This document shows, piece after piece, positions 34,176 to 40,463 of a stretch of 64,000 nucleotides of DNA. This DNA comes from VFJQ01 sp044226525 (GTDB lineage Bacteria; Verrucomicrobiota; Verrucomicrobiia; Chthoniobacterales; Chthoniobacteraceae). Below the pieces are notes generated by a model. It did no database searches and was not told the origin of the DNA. It was given only the letters and a program-made list of their open reading frames with translations. The stretch covers positions 186,001-250,000 of the forward strand of contig JBGAGV010000001.1 in assembly GCA_044226525.1 (NCBI GenBank), read 5' to 3'. The first letter of the stretch is position 1, and every line of letters begins with the position of its first letter. A program made the translations under genes and the position numbers.

Positions 34176-34775
34176 ATGACCAAAGTTCTCGTTCTTTACT
34201 ACTCCATGTATGGCCACATCGAAACCCTCGCCGGCGCGATCGCGGAAGGCGCCTGCGAAGTGTCTGGCGTGGAAGTGACCGTGAAACGCGTGCCCGATCT
34301 GCTTAGCCCGGAAAAGCTGGCGCAGGTCGGGGGCAAGGTCGATCAGGCCGCACCGGTCGCCGATCCGAAGGAACTCGGCGGTTACGATGCGATCATTTTC
34401 GGCACGCCCACGCGGTTTGGAAACATGACGGCGCAGATGCGCAATTTTCTCGATCAGACCGGCAAGCTCTGGATGGAAGGCGCGCTCGTTGGCAAGGTCG
34501 GGAGCGTTTTCACCAGCACGGGCACGGGCGGGGGAAATGAGAGCACCATCCTGACGTTTATTCCGACGTTGCTGCATCATGGGATGATCTATGTCGGGCT
34601 GCCGTATGCGTGTCCGGAGCTGCTGGATGTCAGCGAAGTGAAGGGCGGGTCACCGTATGGGGCGGGGACCATCGCCGGGCCGGATGGGTCGCGGAAGCCG
34701 AGTGCGAAGGAACTGGCCATGGCGCGGTTCCAAGGGAAGCACGTCGCTGGGGTGGCGGCGAAGCTGAACGGGTAG
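34176..34775 (+). CDS. wrbA: NAD(P)H:quinone oxidoreductase, WrbA type
   Basis: 199 residues. It is a flavodoxin-like FMN protein: KVLVLYYSMYGHIETLAGAIAEGA (phosphate loop), FGTPTRFGNMTAQMRNFLDQTGKLW, VGSVFTSTGTGGGNESTILTFIPTLLHHGMIYVGLPY, and YGAGTIAGPDGSRKPSAKELAMARFQGKHVA. It reduces quinones by two electrons to prevent redox cycling and works as a tetramer in the cytoplasm. It lies after pirin on the same strand and is probably part of the LysR-controlled unit. Confidence 0.96.
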   Translation: MTKVLVLYYSMYGHIETLAGAIAEGACEVSGVEVTVKRVPDLLSPEKLAQVGGKVDQAAPVADPKELGGYDAIIFGTPTRFGNMTAQMRNFLDQTGKLWMEGALVGKVGSVFTSTGTGGGNESTILTFIPTLLHHGMIYVGLPYACPELLDVSEVKGGSPYGAGTIAGPDGSRKPSAKELAMARFQGKHVAGVAAKLNG

Positions 34776-34845
34776 GCCGGGCGAGAGCGCCGGCGGCAAG
34801 GCGGGCCGCCGGCGGTGGGTGAAGGGGGAAGGGGCAGGGCCGTGT

Positions 34846-34870
34846 GTTTATTGTGTCTATTGTGTCTGTT
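34846..34870. repeat. 25-nt direct repeat, copy 1 (contains tandem ATTGTGTCT)
   Basis: An exact 25-bp match to 34957-34981, spaced 111 bp start to start. Each copy is GTTT followed by ATTGTGTCT twice and then GTT. It is AT-rich against a GC-rich background. Confidence 0.85.
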
Positions 34871-34956
34871 CGCGGCGGACTTGCTGGGAGCAGGCGGATC
34901 GAGACCCGGACCGCATCCCCGCCCGCGACGCGATGCGGGACCATGCGAGCGCATGG

Positions 34957-34981
34957 GTTTATTGTGTCTATTGTGTCTGTT
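34957..34981. repeat. 25-nt direct repeat, copy 2 (contains tandem ATTGTGTCT)
   Basis: Identical to 34846-34870. The 86 bp between the copies are ordinary GC-rich sequence with no clear secondary motif. Confidence 0.85.
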
Positions 34982-35063
34982 TGAGTGGATCGCACAGAGT
35001 CGGGGGGGGGAGGGCTTTGAGGAGGCTGGAGGCATGAGGAAGGGGAGCCTGCGGTAGCCCCTT

Positions 35064-35120
35064 CCGCCATGGCGGGATCCACCTTCACGGTGGCCGTCCC
35101 GCCAGACGGGACTGCAGTCC
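35064..35120. repeat. Cluster of four short palindromes/hairpins
   Basis: CCGCCATGGCGG (35064-35075, perfect palindrome); CCACC/GGTGG (35079-35083/35089-35093); GTCCCG/CGGGAC (35096-35101/35107-35112); GGACTGCAGTCC (35109-35120, perfect palindrome). Four units in 57 bp is far denser than elsewhere and resembles REP-type clusters. Confidence 0.6.
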
Positions 35121-35546
35121 ATGGCGCGCTGCGCCTGGGTTTCGTGGCAGAACTCCGAGCGGTGAACGGACAGAAGGAGGGCATGACGTGCTGATTTTCG
35201 CCCGAGGGAGCCGGATCACCAAACGGTCCATTCCGTTCTGTTCCGTGCATTCCGGCTTGTCTCGCCATCAGGGGCCGCCGGAGGGACCGCGGGTCTGCAA
35301 AGAGGAGCGGTTTTATGACAAATCCCTACCGGATCGGTCGGCGGAGCTCGCTGCTCGCGCCCACGAGAGTCATTCGGCTCTCAATGGTGATTATGGAAAA
35401 TCTCATCCATGAACGGTTTCGTCGCGCCGTTGAGCGGTGAGAATTACAGAGAAACTCCAGAGTAAATCAGGAGGCGGATCCAAGTCGGTTTTCGCGCGCT
35501 TCCAACCCCTTTTCGAGCCCCGGGGCAGGGCTGGCATGGTGGTCGC

Positions 35547-35568
35547 TATACTACTTATAGAAAGTATA
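35547..35568. promoter_or_regulatory. AT-rich inverted repeat just upstream of the transglutaminase-like gene
   Basis: TATACT (35547-35552) and AGTATA (35563-35568), ten bases apart, end nine bases before the ATG at 35578. It may be an operator or a start-proximal hairpin; TATAAC here could also serve as a -10 element, although no matching -35 is seen. No Shine-Dalgarno is visible. Confidence 0.35.
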
Positions 35569-35577
35569 ACAAATCCC

Positions 35578-36150
35578 ATGAATATCAAAAGCCTCTTCAC
35601 CAGCCTCTTCACCACCGCCCTCCTCGCCGCGAGCGCTTCCGCCGCCTTCGATCTGGGCACCCCTGCTTCTTCCACTCCTTACGAGCCCTATTGCGGCCCG
35701 GTGAAGCAGGTCCTCTCCAGCCTCCCCGGCCAGAAGGCCGATATGGCCAAAGTTCAGACCCTCCTGAAGACCGGTTACGGCTTCCGTTACTCCTTCACCA
35801 CTCCTTACCTCCCGGCCATGCCCGACGTGACCGCCAAGACCCGCAGCGGCGATTGCAAGGCCAAGAGCCTGTGGCTGATCAATCAGCTCGGCGACCGTAA
35901 CGTGCGCTACATCATCGGGAAGGCCCGCAGCACCAGCAAGATCAACCACGCGTGGGTGATGTGGAACGACGGCGCCAAGTGGTGGATCCTCGATCCGACG
36001 AACGTTTCCCGCCCGATCGCCGCGGATTCCGTGAGCAGCAACGAATACATCCCGCTTTACAGCTACAGCGCCGGGCGTGCGTATCGCCATGGGGCCAGCA
36101 GCCTGACGGCCAGCGTGGCCAGCGGCCACGCGGCGGTGGCCGGCCGCTAA
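35578..36150 (+). CDS. Small secreted transglutaminase-like cysteine protein
   Basis: 190 residues from the ATG at 35578, which begins a signal peptide (NIKSLFTSLFTTALLAASASAA). The mature part has the transglutaminase/papain-like triad in order: C93 (SGDCKAKSLWLINQLG), H124 (SKINHAWVMWND) and D139 (WWILDPTN). It is minimal in size, with no extra domain. The role could be peptide or isopeptide cleavage or crosslinking in the periplasm or wall. Its own terminator follows, so it is a single-gene unit. Fold assignment is fairly firm; substrate unknown. Confidence 0.78.
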   Translation: MNIKSLFTSLFTTALLAASASAAFDLGTPASSTPYEPYCGPVKQVLSSLPGQKADMAKVQTLLKTGYGFRYSFTTPYLPAMPDVTAKTRSGDCKAKSLWLINQLGDRNVRYIIGKARSTSKINHAWVMWNDGAKWWILDPTNVSRPIAADSVSSNEYIPLYSYSAGRAYRHGASSLTASVASGHAAVAGR

Positions 36151-36190
36151 TCGGCGCGAGAACGACCGAAAAGACAGTTTATTCATGGGC

Positions 36191-36240
36191 AAGGCGCTCC
36201 GGACCCCGGGTGGGGAACGGGGCGCCTTGTTTTTTTATTT
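36191..36240 (+). terminator. Intrinsic (rho-independent) terminator
   Basis: AAGGCGCTCCG (36191-36201) and CGGGGCGCCTT (36218-36228) form an 11-bp stem with one G-T wobble, followed by GTTTTTTTATTT. It lies 40 bp after the stop of the transglutaminase-like gene and before the convergent cyclase gene. The T tract is on the plus strand only. Confidence 0.9.
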
Positions 36241-36277
36241 GGAGTGAGAGCGGAGGAATGGATGGCGAGTCCCCGGC

Positions 36278-38401
36278 TTATTTGGTCTTCATCACCCGCA
36301 CGGCGTTCCAATCGGGAGGAGGTGGAGTCTTCTCGAACCCGCGGCAGTCTTCGAGGTAGTCGCTGGCGAGCCAGTCCTCGGGCAGGGCAGCGAGCACCTT
36401 TTCGAACTTCCCGGCGGCAGCGGTGAACTCCCGCTGGCGGAAGAGGCGAACGCCTTCCTCGTGATCGGCCAGCCAAGCCGGTTCGGGACCGGCGCTGCGT
36501 TCGTCGAGGACGGTGAAAAGCTCCAGCGGCACGGTCTTGCCTTTCGGCTGGTTCAACCCCGCCGTGCGGAGGTGGAAGACGTCGCGCACAAACCCGGCGA
36601 CATCTTTGCCGATGATCAGGTCGGTGTGATATTCCTTGGTGAGGCCTTCGAATCGACTGGCGGTGTTCACAGCGTCGCCGATGAGGGTGACCTCCATTTT
36701 CGCTTCGCAGCCGAGGTTGCCAACGATGGCTTCGCCGTGATTGATGCCAATGCCGAACTTGATTTCCAGCATGCCGTTGGGAATCCAGCGGGCATTGAGT
36801 TCCGCGAGACGGTTGCGCATCTGGACGGCGGTGCGGACGGCATGGACGGCATCGACTTTTTCGCCCTGCGAATAGATGCCGCCCCACTGTGCCATGACGG
36901 CGTCGCCGATGAATTTGTCGAGCGTGCCGTGGTTGGCGAAGACGATTTCGACCATGTGGGCGAAATACTCGTTGAGCTGTTTCACCAGCGTCTGGGCATC
37001 CCCGCTCTCGGTGATGGTGGTGAATCCGCGCACGTCGCTGAAGAGGACGGTGACTCGTTTGCGCTGGCCGACGAGGCTGTTGAGGTAACTCTGCGGATTG
37101 TCGAGCAACTCCTTCACCACATCGCGGGAGACATAACGCTCGAAGGTCTTACGTAGCCGGGCGCGTTCGAGCACTTCGATGAGTTGCTGCCACACAATCG
37201 ATGTGAAGCTCGAACCAACGAGGGCGACGAGTGGGCTGAAGACGGGGATGACGAGGTTCAGATGATCGAACGCCAGCACTGCGCCGAAGAAACAGAAGAG
37301 GCAAAGAGTGATCAATGCGGTGAGGCGAAGGAGGGGGTTGCGCATTAGCCGTCCGATGAGCACAGCGAGCAGGCCACCGATGCCGATGAGGAGCAGGTCC
37401 ACCCAGAAGGGGCTTTCGTGGAGAAACGAGCCAGTGAGGATCGCGTTGAGTGCGTTCAAGTGAAACTCCGGCCCAGCGATAATGCCAAACGGGCTGTCGA
37501 GAACGTCCTTATGATAGCTGCCATGGGGGCCGATGAGGACGATCTTATCGCGGAAGAATTCGCCGCTTTGATAGTTGGCTTCCCATAGCGACGGGACGAA
37601 AATATCAGCGATCGATTGGGAACGGCCTTGTTCGAGCCGCAGGGTGTCTCCTTTGTAAGCAAATCGGATCAGGTGCGATTCACGACTCTTCGGCACCAGT
37701 TGACCGAAACCGGCTTGGCCAGCCATCCGCACCGCCAGTGATTCAAAGACATGATCGTCCGGGTGAGGTTTCAGATCGGCGAGTTCTAGAAGGGTGGTCT
37801 GAAACTTGAAGCGGCGGGTGACGCCGTCGAGGTCCGGGAACATGTTGACGAATCCGAGACGTGGATCCGCGGCGTTGCCGACGAGGGAAGGAGGCGGCGG
37901 ACTGATCTGTGGCGCCTTACTGATACCGCGCACCACGTCGTCAATCTGACTGCCGAGAACGACCCGGTCGCGCCATTTGTCCAAAGAGGCGCGGAGGGTA
38001 GAGTCCTCCGGCTTTTCCCCTTTGAGCATGTAGTCGAAGCCCACCACCCGTGCCCCTGCGTTTTCGAGCCGATCAAGGATCGCTGCGAACACATCTCGTG
38101 GCCACGGCGGCGGCTGTTTCATCCGTTTCAGGATGGGCGATGCCGCGAAATCCTCGTCCCAGAGCTGGTCGAGGGTGTGGGAAGGGGCATCGTCGGCGAG
38201 GAAATAAACGCGGGGGTCCTTCGGAGCGGACTTACCGCGCTGCGCGACCCAGTCCTGAAAGCGGTTTTCAAGGACCAGATAGGGAAAGTTCAGCGAGAGA
38301 TACAGCCCGGTGGAGCAGAGGTAGAGGAGCGCGACCAAGGTGCTGACGCCGGTGGCGGACACCCCGAGGTTATGATCGTTGAGCCACTTCTTGAGGGACA
38401 T
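36278..38401 (-). CDS. CHASE2-domain adenylate cyclase (class III)
   Basis: 707 residues. One N-terminal membrane helix (~14-36) is followed by a periplasmic CHASE2 sensor (~45-320: FQDWVAQRG, ARVVGFDYML, DKIVLIGPHGSYHKDVLDSPFGIIAGPEFHLNALNAIL). Three membrane helices lie at ~332-405. The class III catalytic domain (~447-640) has metal-binding D456 (VTVLFSDVRGF) and D500 (LDKFIGDAVMAQWG), adenine-selecting K496, and the transition-state motif IGDAVNTASRFE. All key residues are present, so it should make cAMP. The C-terminal ~60 residues are a helical tail. Divergent from the FecR/beta-barrel pair, 208 bp apart. Confidence 0.93.
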   Translation of the reverse strand: MSLKKWLNDHNLGVSATGVSTLVALLYLCSTGLYLSLNFPYLVLENRFQDWVAQRGKSAPKDPRVYFLADDAPSHTLDQLWDEDFAASPILKRMKQPPPWPRDVFAAILDRLENAGARVVGFDYMLKGEKPEDSTLRASLDKWRDRVVLGSQIDDVVRGISKAPQISPPPPSLVGNAADPRLGFVNMFPDLDGVTRRFKFQTTLLELADLKPHPDDHVFESLAVRMAGQAGFGQLVPKSRESHLIRFAYKGDTLRLEQGRSQSIADIFVPSLWEANYQSGEFFRDKIVLIGPHGSYHKDVLDSPFGIIAGPEFHLNALNAILTGSFLHESPFWVDLLLIGIGGLLAVLIGRLMRNPLLRLTALITLCLFCFFGAVLAFDHLNLVIPVFSPLVALVGSSFTSIVWQQLIEVLERARLRKTFERYVSRDVVKELLDNPQSYLNSLVGQRKRVTVLFSDVRGFTTITESGDAQTLVKQLNEYFAHMVEIVFANHGTLDKFIGDAVMAQWGGIYSQGEKVDAVHAVRTAVQMRNRLAELNARWIPNGMLEIKFGIGINHGEAIVGNLGCEAKMEVTLIGDAVNTASRFEGLTKEYHTDLIIGKDVAGFVRDVFHLRTAGLNQPKGKTVPLELFTVLDERSAGPEPAWLADHEEGVRLFRQREFTAAAGKFEKVLAALPEDWLASDYLEDCRGFEKTPPPPDWNAVRVMKTK

Positions 38402-38455
38402 GGTGCGACGGTTGTTATCGGACGGAATCGGAATGGTCGAGCCTCGGAGTGGAGG

Positions 38456-38550
38456 GTTGGTGTCCAGGCTTCAGCCTGTCGGAAGGGTGGCGGGACGAAA
38501 ATCGTGGCCGTTGGTGAAGGAGGGGGGCAGGCTAAAGTCTGAACACCAAC
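38456..38550. repeat. Palindromic dispersed element, copy A
   Basis: A 95-bp element with 23-bp imperfect terminal inverted repeats (38456-38478 and 38528-38550, three mismatches). It begins GTTGGTGTCCAGGCTTCAGC and ends in ...GAACACCAAC, with an internal CGGAAGGGTGGCGGGAC. It shares ends and interior with the element at 40303-40404 in the same orientation. It sits between the cyclase and FecR starts, so it lies in or near their promoters. Confidence 0.8.
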
Positions 38551-38599
38551 GACCACTGGCGGGGAATTCCCGGCTTGACGGGCGGGTCATCTTTTCGGA

Positions 38600-38612
38600 A
38601 AGGAGCGCCGTG
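38600..38612 (+). promoter_or_regulatory. Strong ribosome-binding site fixing a GTG start
   Basis: AAGGAG (38600-38605), four bases, then GTG (38610-38612). It decides the start of the FecR gene against the longer in-frame opening at 38379, whose extra residues are not protein-like and run through the palindromic element. Confidence 0.75.
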
Positions 38613-39407
38613 CAATCGGCCAACCAGCTTCGCACGCAGTGCTTCCTTCTCGCCATCTTCTCGCTCCTCAGCGTTGGAGCAAAGGCGGTCATGCCTTTTT
38701 CCGAGGCGACCGTCACCCGGCTTCAGAATACCGTCACCTTTGGTGATTCGGTGGTCAAAGCGCGCCGGTCGGCGGCGGCGGGGGATGTCATCAAGGCGAA
38801 GAACTACCTGCTGACCGAGACCGATTCACGGGCGGAGCTGAAATACCCGGACGGCAGCCTCGTCCGCATCGGCCAGAACACGGTGTTCACCTTCGAGGCC
38901 GATACGCGCACGCTGTCGCTTGAGAAGGGTTCACTCATCTTTTACATCCCGAAAGGGCAGGGCGGCGGCACCGTCCGCACCGCGTCGATCACCGCGGCCA
39001 TCACGGGCACGATCGGCAAGGTGGCGGACAACATGATCGCCATTCTGGAAGGCGAAGTCCGGCTCGTGCCCTCGGGGCGCATCGTGGCCGCCGGGTCGTT
39101 TGCGATGGTCAACCCGGATGGCACGATCTCGATCCAGCCGTTTGACCCGGAGAAAGCGATTGGGGGCAAGCTCATGGATTTCGGCGGCAACATCGCCAAC
39201 TTCGACGAGCACCAGCTCATCTATCAGCCGCCGCAGTTCACCAATCCGACCCGCGACATCATGGACAATCTGGACACGATCGACCGGACGGGTAATCATC
39301 CCGGCGCGCAGCAGCAGCAACTGCCGCCCGATGTGATCAAACCGGGCACGCGGACGACCGTCCCGCCGCCGGAATCCAAACCCGATCAGTCCAACAGCCA
39401 ATACTAA
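38610..39407 (+). CDS. Exported FecR-domain protein
   Basis: 265 residues from the GTG at 38610, giving a signal peptide (QCFLLAIFSLLSVGAKA). The FecR domain occupies ~35-165: TVTFGDSVVKARRSAAAGDVI, SRAELKYPDGSLVRIGQNTVFTFEADTRTLSLEKGSLIFYIPKGQGGGTVRTASITAAITGT (by segments), then MIAILEGEVRLVP and AGSFAMVNPDG. The C-terminus is Pro/Gln/Asp-rich and disordered. There is no membrane anchor after the signal, so it is periplasmic rather than a classical anti-sigma. It is six bases ahead of a beta-barrel gene and divergent from a CHASE2 cyclase; FecR and CHASE2 proteins often neighbour each other, suggesting a shared envelope-sensing function. Confidence 0.85.
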   Translation: MQSANQLRTQCFLLAIFSLLSVGAKAVMPFSEATVTRLQNTVTFGDSVVKARRSAAAGDVIKAKNYLLTETDSRAELKYPDGSLVRIGQNTVFTFEADTRTLSLEKGSLIFYIPKGQGGGTVRTASITAAITGTIGKVADNMIAILEGEVRLVPSGRIVAAGSFAMVNPDGTISIQPFDPEKAIGGKLMDFGGNIANFDEHQLIYQPPQFTNPTRDIMDNLDTIDRTGNHPGAQQQQLPPDVIKPGTRTTVPPPESKPDQSNSQY

Positions 39408-39413
39408 GCCGCG

Positions 39414-40268
39414 ATGAAACGACTACTCCTTTCTCTTCTCGCCCTGGCGGTGTTGCTCCCGGTCCTGCCGGCGCGCGCGGGTTCTTCGCTCACCCATTCC
39501 GGTCTCTCCGCCGCGCAGGTCGAAGACCTCGGCGATATCACGGCGGCCGATGAAAGCAGCGTGAAATCGAAGTTCCGGGCGACCGTGAACGTGAAGGGCG
39601 AGTTCACCTCGAACGCGCTGCTCACCGGGCATCACGATAGCAACGATTTCATTTTCCTGCCGGTGGTCGATGTCGGCTATACGCAGCCGCTCGGGCCGAA
39701 ATTCTCCATCGACCTCGCGGCCAAGATCGAGTTGGGCCTTTACACCAACTACGACGAGCGCGCCTTCATCGGCTACAGCGTGAAGACCACGCTGGATTAT
39801 CATCCGAGCGCGAACCTGCCTCGCTTTTACGTGGGCGTGGAGCCGTATCGTTACGACAGCCTCGATCTGGGCGAGCGCATCACCCAGGCGATCGGGTTCA
39901 GTGCAGGGGTGGACTGGGGCAAATCGTTCAACCACGGCAAATCGCTCTTCTTCACCGGCTACAGTTACACCGGTTACCTCGCCGACCCGACCATCGACAC
40001 CCGCAACTCGCACAAGGTGGTGGTCGGCCTCTCGCATCAGTTCCTGCCGAAGCTCACGGGCAATCTCTTTTACGCCTGGCAATACAACGACTTCATCAAC
40101 TTCGACCGGCACGACTCGAAACATCTCGTGGGGCTGAATCTCATTTATCAGCTTCATCAGGACTGGTTCGCCACCGCCAGCGGCGCCTTCGCCGACAACG
40201 ACTCCGATGTGAACGCCGCGACCTATCAAAGCGTGAGCGGGTCGCTGGGTGTGACGTATCAGTTCTAA
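39414..40268 (+). CDS. Outer-membrane beta-barrel protein
   Basis: 284 residues. The signal peptide is KRLLLSLLALAVLLPVLPARA. The mature chain alternates amphipathic strands (FRATVNVKGEFTSNALL, FIFLPVVDVGYTQPLG, FSIDLAAKIELGLYTNY, YSVKTTLDYHP, RFYVGVEPYRYDSL, LFFTGYSYTGYLADP, HKVVVGLSHQFLPKLTGNLFYAWQYNDF, KHLVGLNLIYQLHQDWFATASGAF) and ends VSGSLGVTYQF. The terminal Phe is the usual insertion signal for barrel assembly. About 10-14 strands are likely. Probably co-transcribed with the FecR gene six bases upstream. Function unknown. Confidence 0.8.
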   Translation: MKRLLLSLLALAVLLPVLPARAGSSLTHSGLSAAQVEDLGDITAADESSVKSKFRATVNVKGEFTSNALLTGHHDSNDFIFLPVVDVGYTQPLGPKFSIDLAAKIELGLYTNYDERAFIGYSVKTTLDYHPSANLPRFYVGVEPYRYDSLDLGERITQAIGFSAGVDWGKSFNHGKSLFFTGYSYTGYLADPTIDTRNSHKVVVGLSHQFLPKLTGNLFYAWQYNDFINFDRHDSKHLVGLNLIYQLHQDWFATASGAFADNDSDVNAATYQSVSGSLGVTYQF

Positions 40269-40302
40269 CGGCGCACCGATTCAGCGGGGCGCCGCAGGCC
40301 TC

Positions 40303-40404
40303 GTTGGTGTCCAGCCTTCAGGCTGCGGAAAGGTGGCGGAGCCTTTTTTGATTGGCAGCCTCCAGCTGAATGGTTTTCGCACCGCCTGAAGGCTGGACAC
40401 CAAC
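40303..40404. repeat. Palindromic dispersed element, copy B
   Basis: A 102-bp element with perfect 21-bp terminal inverted repeats (40303-40323 and 40384-40404), starting GTTGGTGTCCAGCCTTCAGG and ending in the exact complement. The interior has GCGGAAAGGTGGCGGAGCC, near-identical in position to copy A. It lies 35 bp after the beta-barrel stop. The higher arm identity suggests it is the younger or better-maintained copy. Confidence 0.88.
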
Positions 40405-40463
40405 TTCTCCGCCGAGCCCAGAGAGCGACTGAACGAATAGACGTTTGCAGGGACTGGAGTTTG

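Larger units (their letters stand above)
34776..35577. other. Gene-poor, repeat-rich stretch of about 800 bp
   Basis: No open frame here looks like a protein gene: the candidates at 34815-35057 and 35188-35412 translate into low-complexity or Pro/Arg-rich sequence with no ribosome-binding site or homologous motif. The stretch does contain a 25-nt double repeat, a cluster of small palindromes, and an iterated TTCCG patch (about 35230-35255). From about 35450 onward it becomes the AT-richer upstream region of the transglutaminase-like gene. It looks like an accumulation site for dispersed intergenic repeats. Confidence 0.6.

Noticed and set aside
34815..35057. Small Cys/Leu-rich frame created by the 25-nt repeats (CLLCLLCLF twice)
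   Set aside because: The composition is explained by the tandem ATTGTGTCT repeat; no ribosome-binding site and the rest is low complexity. A translated micro-protein cannot be fully excluded.
35188..35412. A 74-codon plus-strand frame in the gene-poor stretch
   Set aside because: No signal, domain or upstream ribosome-binding site; composition is unlike the neighbours.
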